Positions 19,783 through 28,367 of a DNA stretch of 64,000 nucleotides are shown one piece after another (the first letter of the stretch is position 1; each line of letters opens with the position of its first letter). The stretch is from the NCBI RefSeq assembly GCF_900446215.1, contig NZ_UAQZ01000007.1, positions 558,001-622,000 on the forward strand, written 5' to 3'. The notes below the pieces were generated by a model. The model was given only the letters and a program-made list of their open reading frames with translations. It was not told where the DNA came from and ran no database searches. Both the position numbers and the translations under genes were made by a program. The DNA comes from Burkholderia cenocepacia. GTDB taxonomy: Bacteria; Pseudomonadota; Gammaproteobacteria; Burkholderiales; Burkholderiaceae.

Positions 19783-21405
19783 TCAGGCGAGCACGCGATG
19801 TGCCGCCAGCATGCCCCAGTACGACGCTTCCTCGAACAGCGACAGTCCGGACAGGTCGGCATGCGCGAACACGACGGGGCCGTCGGCATCGCGCAGCGCG
19901 AGCAGCCCCGGCCGGCTCAGGAAGCCGACGTCGGGCGTGGCCATCGCATGGCCGCGGACGGTGATCTCGAGCGCGGTCGCATGCTTCCACAGCTCGCGTC
20001 CGTACACGGCCTGCAGGTCGATCGCCGCCTGCTCGCGCAATGCGTCCGGCTTCGCCTGCGCGAGCCAGCGGCGCGTATCGTCCGGCGTTTGCGTGCTCAA
20101 TGCCTGATAGGCGGAGAACACCGAGCGCGTCGGCGGCGACATCCGGATCAACTGGTGCGTCGACACGACGTAGCCGAGCCCGGCGCCGTCGTAGACGACG
20201 TTGTCCCACGCGAGCGGCACGCCCGCTTCCTCGGCCGGCATGCCGTCGAGCAGGAAGTTGGACACGAGCCACGGCGCGCGCGGCGGCAAGTCGCGCGCGG
20301 GCTCGAAGCCATACGCGGCAAGCAGTTGCGGGAATACGCGCGCCGCGACGAACAGCGGCATCGCACATACGACACGGCGCGCCTTCAGCGTGAACGTCGA
20401 CAGCGTGCCGTCGTGACCGACGCGTGCGCACAGCACGTCGACGCCGCCCGCGCGTTCGGTCGCGCGCACCGCGAAGCCATCGCGCGACCACGTGTTCGAG
20501 CCGGTGCGCGCGGCGATCGACTCGCTCAGCTTCGTCACCATCGTGTGCAGCCCGTCGGGCCAGGTCAGCACCGCGCCGTCGCTCGCATCGCCCGCATGGC
20601 CGCCGCGCGACGAGAAATAGTGCAGGCCGGCCCAGGCGGAGACATGCTCGTAGCCGGCGCCGTAATCGTCGCGGCAGCAGTAGTTCAGATACCAGTGCAG
20701 CGCCTTCGCGGTGTAACCCTCGTCGTGCAGCCACTGGCGAAACGAGCGCCGGTCGAGTGCGCGCCAGCGCGGGTCGCGCGACGATTCCGCGATCGGGATG
20801 CAGAACACCTTGCGGCCGTCGGCGCCGCGTGCGGTGCGCAGCCCGTCCGTGTACGCGAAGAAGCGCGCCTGCTGCGCGAGCGCGTCGGCGTCGAGGCCGG
20901 TGGCCGGCACGATGCCGTCCTGCCACTGTCCATCGATGAACAGGCGTTCATCCGGTGCGTGGACGAGTGCACGCTCGTCGTACACGGGGCGCGCGGAGAA
21001 CGGCGCAGATTCGATCACGCCGAGATCGGCGAGCATGTCGCGCAGATGCGCGGATTCGAGCGACGGCAGCGGCAGGTAGTGCGCGCCCTTCGGATAGCCG
21101 AGCACGCCGAAACGCCCGCCGGCCGCGTTGCCGCCGAATTCGGGGCCGGCGAGCACCGTGAAGCGCGTATGGCCCGCGCGCGCGAGCTGCCATGCGCACG
21201 ACAGCCCGGCCGCGCCGGCGCCGAGAATCGCGACATCCGTGTCGATCGTGCCGGACGGCGCGGGCAGCGCGGCATGGTCGCGCAGCGCATGGCCTTCGCG
21301 CATGCCGGGGTAGTCGACGCGCGGCGTCGTCTCGATCCAGCCGGTGCGGCCGCATGCGGCGAGCGACGCGGCCGCCGATGCGACGAGGAACGTGCGGCGA
21401 TCCAT
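19783..21405 (-). CDS. FAD/NAD(P)-binding oxidoreductase with Tat-type lipoprotein signal
   Basis: A 540-aa flavoprotein of the amine oxidase/protoporphyrinogen oxidase-like superfamily. The N-terminus (DRRTFLVASAAASLAACG) combines a twin-arginine motif with a lipobox (LAAC), so the protein is likely exported folded and anchored in a membrane. The FAD motif is DVAILGAGAAGLSCAWQLA at about residues 55-73, followed by the flavin-contact stretch GGNAAGGRF. The start overlaps the stop of the spermidine synthase-like gene (TGATG at 21403-21407), so the two are translationally coupled. That pairing suggests an amine or polyamine-derived substrate, but this is inference. Confidence 0.85.
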   Translation of the reverse strand: MDRRTFLVASAAASLAACGRTGWIETTPRVDYPGMREGHALRDHAALPAPSGTIDTDVAILGAGAAGLSCAWQLARAGHTRFTVLAGPEFGGNAAGGRFGVLGYPKGAHYLPLPSLESAHLRDMLADLGVIESAPFSARPVYDERALVHAPDERLFIDGQWQDGIVPATGLDADALAQQARFFAYTDGLRTARGADGRKVFCIPIAESSRDPRWRALDRRSFRQWLHDEGYTAKALHWYLNYCCRDDYGAGYEHVSAWAGLHYFSSRGGHAGDASDGAVLTWPDGLHTMVTKLSESIAARTGSNTWSRDGFAVRATERAGGVDVLCARVGHDGTLSTFTLKARRVVCAMPLFVAARVFPQLLAAYGFEPARDLPPRAPWLVSNFLLDGMPAEEAGVPLAWDNVVYDGAGLGYVVSTHQLIRMSPPTRSVFSAYQALSTQTPDDTRRWLAQAKPDALREQAAIDLQAVYGRELWKHATALEITVRGHAMATPDVGFLSRPGLLALRDADGPVVFAHADLSGLSLFEEASYWGMLAAHRVLA

Positions 21406-22919
21406 CAGCGCAGCACGTGCTTCCAGTCGTCGTCGAAGCGGCGCACGAGCGGCTGGTCGTTGAGTTCGTTCGGCGACATCGACAGCGCCGGCATGTCGGC
21501 CGGGAAGTGGAACATCTCGGTGGCCGTTTGCGTATCGAGCCAGCGCGTCGGCACCGAGTAATGCGTCGGCACCGTGAAGTTGCGGCGCTTGCCGGCGATC
21601 ACGAAACCCCAGTCGCCGAACGACGGCACGTAGCAGTGGTATGGCCACGTGTTGAGCCCGGCTTCGTGCAGCGTCGCGATGATGGTCCAGTACGCGTGCG
21701 GCGCGAAGTACGGCGAGGTCGACTGGATCACCGTGTAGCCGTTCTCCGACAGGTGGCGCGCCAGCAGCCGGAACACCGGCACCGAGTACAGGCGGCCGAG
21801 CCCGAAGTTGGTCGGATCGGGGAAATCGACGACGATCGCGTCGTACACGTCGGCATTCGATTCGAGCCAGCGCACCGCGTCGTCGTTGATCACGTGCACG
21901 CGCGGGTCCTTCAGCGCGCCCTGGTTCAGCTTGACGAGCGGCACGGACGTCGAGAACAGCTTCGTCATCGCGGGGTCGAGATCGACGAGCGTGATTTGTT
22001 CGAGGTTGCGGTGCTTGAGCAGTTCGCGCACCGCGAGGCCGTCGCCGCCGCCGAGCACGAGCACGCGCTTCGCCCACGGCAGCGCCTCGATCGTCGGGTG
22101 GATCAGCGCTTCGTGATAGCGGTGCTCGTCGCGCGACGAGAATTGCAGGTTGCCGTTCAGGTACAGCCGCATGTCGTCGTGCCATTGCGTGAGCACGATG
22201 CGCTGGTACGGCGTCGTTTCCGAATAGATCGTCTCGTCGCCGTACACGCCGTGCTCGGCCCAATGCGTGATGCGGTCCGACAGCGCGAATCCGGCGACCA
22301 GCAGCCCGATCACGAGCGATGCGCGCATCAGCTTGCCGCGCACGTTGCGGATCTCGTCGCGGAACAGGTGCGTGGTCCACAGTGCGACGAGTGCGTTCAG
22401 GAGCCCGAACAGGAAGCTCGTGCGCAGCAGGCCGAGACGCGGCGCGAGCACGAGCGGGAAGATCAGCGACACGGCCAGCGAGCCGAGATAGTCGAAGGTC
22501 AGCACCTCGCTGACGGTATGGCGGAACGCCTGGCGCCGCTGCTGGAACGCGCGCATCACGAGCGGAATCTCCATCCCGATCAGCAGGCCCAGCGCGAGCA
22601 CCAGTGCGTAAAGCGCCGCACGAAACGGCGCGGCGAGCCAGGCGAACACGACGAACAGCAGCGCGGCCGACACGCCGCCGAGCAGGCCGACGAGCAGCTC
22701 GATGTCGACGAAGCGGTCGAGCACGTCGTCGTCCTCGACGAACTTCGCGAGCCACGAGCCGATCCCCATCGCGAACAGGTAGCAGCCGATCACCGACGAG
22801 AACTGCAGGATCGAGTCGCCGAGCAGGTAGCTCGACAGCGCGCTGCTGATCAGTTCGTAGCCGAGCCCGCAGGACGCGAGCACGAGAATCGACAGGACGA
22901 GCGCGCGCTTATGCAGCAT
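21405..22919 (-). CDS. Membrane-anchored spermidine synthase-like aminopropyltransferase
   Basis: A 504-aa fusion of about six or seven N-terminal membrane helices (residues 1-215) and a C-terminal spermidine synthase-type Rossmann domain. The S-adenosyl site is RVLVLGGGDGLAVRELLKH (about 285-303), with the acid LVDLDPAMT and the family motif DFPDPTNFGLGRLYS around residue 355. Membrane-fused SpeE proteins are widespread and mostly uncharacterised; they may use decarboxylated AdoMet, which SpeD at 26165 would provide. The ATG at 22919 is 121 bp from the divergent DUF350 gene, so the two operons likely share a control region. Confidence 0.9.
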   Translation of the reverse strand: MLHKRALVLSILVLASCGLGYELISSALSSYLLGDSILQFSSVIGCYLFAMGIGSWLAKFVEDDDVLDRFVDIELLVGLLGGVSAALLFVVFAWLAAPFRAALYALVLALGLLIGMEIPLVMRAFQQRRQAFRHTVSEVLTFDYLGSLAVSLIFPLVLAPRLGLLRTSFLFGLLNALVALWTTHLFRDEIRNVRGKLMRASLVIGLLVAGFALSDRITHWAEHGVYGDETIYSETTPYQRIVLTQWHDDMRLYLNGNLQFSSRDEHRYHEALIHPTIEALPWAKRVLVLGGGDGLAVRELLKHRNLEQITLVDLDPAMTKLFSTSVPLVKLNQGALKDPRVHVINDDAVRWLESNADVYDAIVVDFPDPTNFGLGRLYSVPVFRLLARHLSENGYTVIQSTSPYFAPHAYWTIIATLHEAGLNTWPYHCYVPSFGDWGFVIAGKRRNFTVPTHYSVPTRWLDTQTATEMFHFPADMPALSMSPNELNDQPLVRRFDDDWKHVLR

Positions 22920-23040
22920 CGCGCATCCGTTGTGCAGTGTTCGGCAATGTGGATATACTGGCGCGGATTTTCGTCTGGCGGCCCCGTGCGGGCCGGCCGG
23001 CGACGGGGCGGCGAACCGAGCACAAAATCCGAGGAAAAGA

Positions 23041-23427
23041 ATGAATAGTGCCTATCTTTATGCGGTTCATTTACTGTCGGCGTTCGTGCTGCTTCTCGTG
23101 TTCGCGGCAGTGTACCTGAAGGTCACCCCGTTCGACGAACTGGCGCTGATCCGCGACGGCAACGCGGCCGCGACGCTGTCGTTCGGCGGCGCACTGATCG
23201 GTTTCTGCCTGACGCTCGCGTCCAGCATCGCGCACAACGCGACGCTCGGCGAAGTCGTGATCTGGGCCATCGGCGCGATGATCGTGCAACTGATCGCCTA
23301 CGCGGTGCTGACGCGCGTGATGCCCGGCATGAATCATGCGATCGAGGATCGCAACGTCGCGATGGGCGGCCTGATGGGCACCGCGTCGCTCGTCGTCGGC
23401 ATCATCAATGCCGCCTGCCTGACCTGA
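23041..23427 (+). CDS. DUF350 family membrane protein
   Basis: A 128-aa integral membrane protein with four predicted helices (about residues 5-25, 44-66, 76-98 and 108-126). It resembles DUF350, the family of E. coli YjfL, which occurs with polyamine-linked and PspA-type membrane stress genes. First gene of a plus-strand set: 27 bp precede the SPFH gene. Ribosome site GAGGAAAAG before ATG 23041. No catalytic residues are visible; a channel or membrane scaffold role is speculation. Confidence 0.85.
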   Translation: MNSAYLYAVHLLSAFVLLLVFAAVYLKVTPFDELALIRDGNAAATLSFGGALIGFCLTLASSIAHNATLGEVVIWAIGAMIVQLIAYAVLTRVMPGMNHAIEDRNVAMGGLMGTASLVVGIINAACLT

Positions 23428-23454
23428 CGCGCCACGCGTTCCGAGGAGACCGAC

Positions 23455-24495
23455 ATGAGTCTGGGTTCATTCATCCGCAAGCAGTTCATCGACGTCCTGC
23501 AATGGACGGAAGACACCGACGGCGTGCTGGCCTGGCGCTATCCGATGGAAGACCAGGAAATCCAGTACGGCGGCAAGCTGACCGTGCGCGAAACGCAGGT
23601 CGCGATCTTCGTCAACGAAGGCAAGGTCGCCGACGTGTTCCAGCCGGGCCTCTACACGCTGGAAACGCGCACGCTGCCGGTGCTCACGAACCTGAGGAAC
23701 TGGGACAAATTCTTTCAGTCGCCTTTCAAGTCGGACGTCTACTTTTTCAGCACGCGGCTGCAGCTGGGCCGGCGCTGGGGCACCGCGCAGCCGGTGACGA
23801 TCCGCGACCGCGAATTCGGCTTCGTGCAGCTGCGCGCGTTCGGCATCTACTCGTATCGGATCGTCGATGCGGCGGCGTTCCATCGCGAGGTCAGCGGCAC
23901 GCGCGCGGCATACACGGTCGACGATCTCGAGCAGCAACTGCGCAACCTGGTCGTCACCGCGATGAGCACCACGTTCGGCTCGGCCGACGTGCCGTTCGTC
24001 GACATGGCCGCGAACCAGTCGCTGCTGTCGCAGCGTGTCGCCGAGGCATTGGTGCCGGTGTTCACGCGCTACGGGCTGGCGCTCGACGCGTTCGCGGTCG
24101 AGAGCGTGTCGCTGCCGGCCGAACTGCAGAAGGCGCTCGACCTGCGGATCGGTGCCGGGATGGCCGGCGATCTCGCGCGCGCCACGCAATACCAGACCGC
24201 TCAGGCGATTCCGCTCGCCGCGCAAAACCCGGGCGGCATCGCCGGGGTCGGCGCGGGGCTCGCCGCGGGCGCGGCGATCGGGCAGGCGATGGCCGGCCAG
24301 ATCGCGGGCGCCGCGCAATCGGCACAGGCCGCACCGCCCGCGCCCGCTGCCGCGCCGGTGGCCGCCTCGCCGACCGAGAGCACCGATTATGTGCAGCGGC
24401 TCGAGCAATTGAAGGCGCTGTTCGACAAGGGCCTCGTGACCGAAGACGAATATTCGCGCGCGAAGGCCGAGATCCTCGCGAAGCTCACCCGGTAA
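23455..24495 (+). CDS. SPFH-domain protein with C-terminal SHOCT motif (virion core-like)
   Basis: A 346-aa soluble SPFH/Band-7-like protein. The SPFH part covers about residues 20-250 (QIQYGGKLTVRETQVAIFVN-like opening, VDDLEQQLRNLVVTAMS helix). An Ala/Gly/Pro-rich linker (about 255-310) leads to a short SHOCT helix pair, RLEQLKALFDKGLVTEDEYS, at the end. SHOCT motifs typically mediate oligomerisation or membrane-proximal localisation. There is no N-terminal membrane helix, unlike flotillins. It sits between DUF350 and the zinc-ribbon gene with short spacers (27 and 9 bp), so they form one operon. Confidence 0.88.
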   Translation: MSLGSFIRKQFIDVLQWTEDTDGVLAWRYPMEDQEIQYGGKLTVRETQVAIFVNEGKVADVFQPGLYTLETRTLPVLTNLRNWDKFFQSPFKSDVYFFSTRLQLGRRWGTAQPVTIRDREFGFVQLRAFGIYSYRIVDAAAFHREVSGTRAAYTVDDLEQQLRNLVVTAMSTTFGSADVPFVDMAANQSLLSQRVAEALVPVFTRYGLALDAFAVESVSLPAELQKALDLRIGAGMAGDLARATQYQTAQAIPLAAQNPGGIAGVGAGLAAGAAIGQAMAGQIAGAAQSAQAAPPAPAAAPVAASPTESTDYVQRLEQLKALFDKGLVTEDEYSRAKAEILAKLTR

Positions 24496-24504
24496 GCGTC
24501 GCGC

Positions 24505-26022
24505 ATGTTCCGTACCTCGTGCCCCCAGTGCGGCGCGCCGGTCGAGTTTCGCTCGGCCGCGGCGGTGATGGCCGTCTGCGCGTTCTGTCGCAGCACGCTG
24601 CTCAAGCGCGGCGCCGACGTCGAGCGCATCGGCGAACTGGCCACGGTGCTCGACGATGCGTCGCCGATCCAGATCGGCACGGCCGGCCGCTACGACAAGC
24701 GCGCGTTTACGGTGCTCGGGCGCATCCAGATGACCTACGACGCCGGTGCATGGAGCGAGTGGTACGTCGTGTTCGACGACGGCGCGTTCGGCTGGCTGTC
24801 GGATGCGTCGGGCCAGTACGCGATCACGGTGCGCGAACCCGACGATGCGTCGGGCCGCGCATGGCCCGCATTCGACACGCTCGAACCGGGCATGCGGATC
24901 GACCACGGCGGCCGCGCGTATCTGGTGTCCGACGTGCGCACCGCGCGCTGCACGGGCGGCGACGGCGAGCTGCCGTTTCGCGTCGATGCCGGCTGGGAGG
25001 CGCGCGTCGCCGACCTGCGCACGGGCAATGCATTCGCGACCTACGACTATTCCGACGCCGAACCGAACGGCGGCATCCCGGCCGTCTATGTGGGCGAGGC
25101 GCTGGAATTCGACGCGCTCGCGTTCACCGGGTTGCGCGACACCGAAAACGATACGCGCGACAAGCGCGGCGCGGAGCTGGTGCCGTTCGCGTGCCCGAGC
25201 TGCGGCGCGCCGCTGTCGTATGCACCGAACGTGGCCGACTACGTCGTGTGCGGCAGTTGTCACGCGGGCGTGCGGTGCACGGCGGAGCAGCAGACCGTGT
25301 TCGCGGCGCGGCGCAAGCTCGAATCGGTGAAGGGCGCGCTCGAACTCGGCGCGATCGGCACGTTCGACGGCGTGAAGTACACGGTGATCGGCATGATGCG
25401 CTGCCGCGTGCCGGGCGACGACGAGACGTGGGACGAGTACCTGTTGCTGAACCCGAAACGCGGCTTCCTGTGGCTCGTGCAGAGCGACGGGCGCTGGGAA
25501 CGGGTGCAGGTGCTCGACCATTGGCCGACGATCGGCGGCGAATCCGGCAACGTGACCGACGACGGCAAGACCTACCGGCTGCGCGAGGAATACGAATCGG
25601 AGGTCGTCTACGTGGTCGGTGCATTCAACTGGCGCGTGCAGGCGGGCGATCGCACGTCGATCATCGACTACGGCTGGCAGAAGGACAAGCTCACGCGCGA
25701 GCGCAGTGACGCGGAGATCGTCTGGTCGCGCGCGCGCCCGCTGTCGGCCGGCGCGCTCGCCGAGCGCTTCGGCACGCCCGCGCTCGCGGCGGCCACGCCG
25801 GCGGCCGCCGGCGCCACCGAATCGATGGGCCTGTTCGGCCGAAAGGGGCCGCACAGTTTCGCGCCGCTGCCGTTCATGTTCAGCGCGTTGCTCGTGATCT
25901 TCAACATGGGCTCGCTGTTCTCGTTCACCGGCCGCTCCGTCTACGTGCTGGTCGGCCTGCTGGTGCTGTGGCTGCCGGAATGGCTGTGGAAACGGTTTGC
26001 GCCGGACGGGGGCAACGCGTGA
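24505..26022 (+). CDS. Double zinc-ribbon, DUF4178-repeat membrane protein
   Basis: A 505-aa protein of duplicated build. Each half starts with a four-cysteine zinc ribbon (Cys6, 9, 25, 28; Cys230, 233, 249, 252) followed by a DUF4178-type beta domain with the pattern WSEWYVVFDDGAFGWLSD or WDEYLLLNPKRGFLWLVQ. The C-terminus has two hydrophobic segments (about 450-475 and 480-496), so the soluble part is probably tethered to the inner membrane. It follows the SPFH gene by 9 bp and overlaps the next start by 4 bp. Function unknown; zinc binding and membrane tethering are inferred from motifs. Confidence 0.88.
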   Translation: MFRTSCPQCGAPVEFRSAAAVMAVCAFCRSTLLKRGADVERIGELATVLDDASPIQIGTAGRYDKRAFTVLGRIQMTYDAGAWSEWYVVFDDGAFGWLSDASGQYAITVREPDDASGRAWPAFDTLEPGMRIDHGGRAYLVSDVRTARCTGGDGELPFRVDAGWEARVADLRTGNAFATYDYSDAEPNGGIPAVYVGEALEFDALAFTGLRDTENDTRDKRGAELVPFACPSCGAPLSYAPNVADYVVCGSCHAGVRCTAEQQTVFAARRKLESVKGALELGAIGTFDGVKYTVIGMMRCRVPGDDETWDEYLLLNPKRGFLWLVQSDGRWERVQVLDHWPTIGGESGNVTDDGKTYRLREEYESEVVYVVGAFNWRVQAGDRTSIIDYGWQKDKLTRERSDAEIVWSRARPLSAGALAERFGTPALAAATPAAAGATESMGLFGRKGPHSFAPLPFMFSALLVIFNMGSLFSFTGRSVYVLVGLLVLWLPEWLWKRFAPDGGNA

Positions 26023-26168
26023 TCCGGTACATTCTCTACGGCATCTACGGCCTGATCGTCGTCACGCTGTTCAGTTGTTCTTCGATCGGCGGCAGCGGTT
26101 CGGGCGGCGGCGGGTGGGGCAGTTCGTCGGCGCGCAGCGGCTACTCGTCGTACGGGTCGCACAAATGA
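26019..26168 (+). CDS. Small lipoprotein-like peptide, glycine/serine-rich
   Basis: A 49-aa peptide starting at GTG 26019, which overlaps the zinc-ribbon gene stop by 4 bp, and ending with a 4-bp overlap into speD. It has one hydrophobic segment (YILYGIYGLIVVTLFSCSS) with Cys20 at its end, reminiscent of a lipobox but not canonical, then a Gly/Ser tail (GGSGSGGGGWGSSSARSG). The tight overlaps on both sides and an uninterrupted frame argue that it is translated. Unknown function; possibly the anchoring or small-subunit component of the cluster. Confidence 0.7.
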   Translation: MIRYILYGIYGLIVVTLFSCSSIGGSGSGGGGWGSSSARSGYSSYGSHK

Positions 26169-26584
26169 CCGCACGCGACGGGAGCGTGTCGCCGGACGCG
26201 ACGCTCGGCTCGCACGTGCTGGCCGACCTGGCCGGCATCGATGCGGCGCTGCTGCGCGACGCCGCGCGGCTCGAAGCAATCCTCACCGACGCGGCGCAAC
26301 GGGCCGGCGCGCGCGTGATCGGCGCGCATTTCCATCATTTCGGCGGCGAGCATGGCGTGACGGGCGTCGTGCTGCTGGCGGAGTCGCACATCACGATCCA
26401 CACGTGGCCCGAGCATCGCTTCGCGGCCGTCGATGCGTTCATGTGCGGCGCGGCGCGTGCCGCCGACGCGGTCGATGCGATCGCCGCGGCGCTCGGCACG
26501 CACGCGCAGGTCCGGCAGCAGGTGGCGCGCGGCGGGATGGCGGCCGCCTGTCGTTTCCCCGGCTTCGGCGAATCTGGCAAATAG
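26165..26584 (+). CDS. speD: S-adenosylmethionine decarboxylase proenzyme (prokaryotic SpeD type)
   Basis: A 139-aa pyruvoyl-dependent enzyme that makes decarboxylated AdoMet, the aminopropyl donor for spermidine synthesis. The self-cleavage site is ESHITIHTWPE, splitting Glu73 from Ser74, which becomes the pyruvoyl group. The catalytic cysteine is Cys94 (AFMCG) and the histidine-rich strand AHFHHFGGEHGVTGV precedes the site. Small size fits the class 1B family. It is last in the plus-strand set and its product probably feeds the divergent membrane spermidine synthase-like protein. Confidence 0.93.
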   Translation: MTARDGSVSPDATLGSHVLADLAGIDAALLRDAARLEAILTDAAQRAGARVIGAHFHHFGGEHGVTGVVLLAESHITIHTWPEHRFAAVDAFMCGAARAADAVDAIAAALGTHAQVRQQVARGGMAAACRFPGFGESGK

Positions 26585-26610
26585 CCGATGGCGCAGCCGG
26601 CTTACGCCGG

Positions 26611-27063
26611 TCAGCGCGGCAGTGCTTCGGCTTCGGCCCAGCGCTTGAACGAATCGAGACGCCGGCGGGTCTGCACGAGATAGAACGCGCCGATCAGCGG
26701 TTCGAGCAGCCAGCGCAGCCAGGACGGCTGGGCGCGGAAGTGGTACGTGAACTTCACCTCGGTCGATCCGGCCGTGCGCTCGGTGAAGTTCCAGCTGCCG
26801 CTGAAGCGTTCGAGCACCTTCGGCCCTTCGACCATTTCGACGGCGGCGACCTGCGGCGGACGGTACGAGATGTAGCGCGACACCATCGTCGCGCCCGACT
26901 GGCTGCGGCAGAACGCGTCGACGCCGACGTCGGCGGTCGTGCCGTCGAGCAGATAGGCATCGATGAGGAAGTTGTCCCAGACGAGCCGCCGCCCGTAGTC
27001 CTGCGACCACGTGAACAGGCGTCTGCGATCGACGCCGACGGTCCGGCTGACGGAGATCCTCAT
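26611..27063 (-). CDS. SRPBCC (START-like) family protein
   Basis: A 150-aa protein with the polyketide cyclase/START-like fold: MRISVSRTVGVDRRRLFTWS is the typical first strand and helix, GPKVLERFSGSWNFTE and GSTEVKFTYHFRAQPSW are the central strands, and a long C-terminal helix follows. Members bind small hydrophobic ligands. It is transcribed against the speD gene and away from the NAD salvage operon; no partner is evident. Ligand unknown. Confidence 0.82.
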   Translation of the reverse strand: MRISVSRTVGVDRRRLFTWSQDYGRRLVWDNFLIDAYLLDGTTADVGVDAFCRSQSGATMVSRYISYRPPQVAAVEMVEGPKVLERFSGSWNFTERTAGSTEVKFTYHFRAQPSWLRWLLEPLIGAFYLVQTRRRLDSFKRWAEAEALPR

Positions 27064-27170
27064 GAGGGCGGGCGCCGTGGCGCGGATTGGGATGAAATCG
27101 AGTGTAACTCGCCAATAACGCGTGTTTCGTCAGACTTCGTCAAGTCGAGCGCAGGCTCGAATCGGCTCGA

Positions 27171-27199
27171 TTGACGTCCCTCGGGAATTCCCCTAGGAT
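27171..27199 (+). promoter_or_regulatory. Sigma-70-type promoter with overlapping palindrome, NAD salvage operon
   Basis: -35 TTGACG (27171-27176), 17-bp spacer, -10 TAGGAT (27194-27199). The spacer carries a perfect 10-bp palindrome GGGAATTCCC (27183-27192), a good candidate repressor operator. The first gene starts 55 nt downstream. Confidence 0.6.
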
Positions 27200-27254
27200 T
27201 CATCTCAACCCTTCGGGACAGACCCGGAGCGTTTCAATCTCTTGAGGGAGCCTC

Positions 27255-28295
27255 ATGAGTACGCAACAGAACCGGCGCTTCGACGCGCTCGTTTTCATTG
27301 GTCGTTTCCAGCCTCCGCATCGTGGTCACCTGAACGTGCTGAAGTCGGCACTGAGCCGGGCCGAGCGCGTGTGCGTGCTGATCGGATCGACCGACAAGCC
27401 CCGCACCATCAAGGATCCGTTCTCGTTCGACGAGCGTCGCCAGATGCTGGCTTCGCTGCTCGACGCGTCCGAGCGCGATCGCGTGACGATCGCACCGCTG
27501 CAGGATTCGACCTACAACGACGGCGACTGGGTGCGCTGGGTGCAGGATGCGGTGGCCGTCGTGCTCGGCGACGTCGCGCAACGCAAGGTCGGGCTGATCG
27601 GCCACGAGAAGGACGCCACCTCGTATTACCTGCGGATGTTCCCGCAATGGGAGCTCGTCGACGTCGACGCGACGGAAGACATTTCCGCCACCGAGATCCG
27701 CGACCAGTATTTCGCCGAACGCACCAACAGCTTCGTGCAGTGGGCCGTGCCGGAACCCGTGTTCGGCTGGCTCGAGCGTTTTCGCACGCAGCCGGAATTC
27801 GCGCAACTGAAGTCGGAAGCCGAATTCATCGCCGCGTATCGCAAGGCGTGGGCGGCCGCGCCGTATCCCGTCACGTTCGTGACGGTCGACGCGGTGGTCG
27901 TGCACTCGGGCCATATCCTGCTCGTGCGCCGCCGCAGCGAACCGGGCCGCGGCCTGTGGGCGCTGCCGGGCGGCTTCGTGAACCAGGACGAGCGGCTCGA
28001 TGCGGCGTGCATCCGCGAGCTGCGCGAGGAAACCGGCCTCAAGCTGCCGGAACCCGTGCTGCGCGGCTCGATCAAGGATCGCCAGGTGTTCGATCACCCG
28101 ACGCGTTCGCTGCGTGGCCGCACGATCACGCATGCGTGCCTGTTCAACTTCCCGACCGGCGAGTTGCCGCGCGTGAAGGGCAGCGACGACGCCGACAAGG
28201 CGCGCTGGGTCCCGCTCAACGAATTCGCGCAGATGCGCAACGTGATGTTCGAGGATCACTTCGACATCGCGTATCACTTCCTGGGGAAGCTGTGA
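27255..28295 (+). CDS. nadM: Bifunctional NMN adenylyltransferase / Nudix hydrolase (NadM-Nudix)
   Basis: A 346-aa fusion. The N-terminal nucleotidyltransferase (about residues 8-185) makes NAD from NMN and ATP; its motifs are GRFQPPHRGH (16-25) and ISATEIR (143-149). The C-terminal Nudix domain has the full box from Gly240 to Leu262 with REL-REETGL, and hydrolyses ADP-ribose or related compounds in studied homologues. The gene opens the operon with nadV 72 bp downstream; together they convert nicotinamide to NAD in two steps. A perfect 8-bp hairpin (28318-28338) lies between the genes. Confidence 0.93.
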   Translation: MSTQQNRRFDALVFIGRFQPPHRGHLNVLKSALSRAERVCVLIGSTDKPRTIKDPFSFDERRQMLASLLDASERDRVTIAPLQDSTYNDGDWVRWVQDAVAVVLGDVAQRKVGLIGHEKDATSYYLRMFPQWELVDVDATEDISATEIRDQYFAERTNSFVQWAVPEPVFGWLERFRTQPEFAQLKSEAEFIAAYRKAWAAAPYPVTFVTVDAVVVHSGHILLVRRRSEPGRGLWALPGGFVNQDERLDAACIRELREETGLKLPEPVLRGSIKDRQVFDHPTRSLRGRTITHACLFNFPTGELPRVKGSDDADKARWVPLNEFAQMRNVMFEDHFDIAYHFLGKL

Positions 28296-28367
28296 CGCGC
28301 TGATTCCCCGCATCGGTCCGCCGCGACAGACGCGGCGGCACTTCAACGGCCTAGAGGAGCTCTAGCC

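Noticed and set aside
18898..21561. Very long open frame on the plus strand opposite the amidase and FAD oxidoreductase genes
   Set aside because: Antisense open frame in GC-rich DNA; its product is arginine-rich low complexity, while the minus strand encodes two recognisable exported enzymes.
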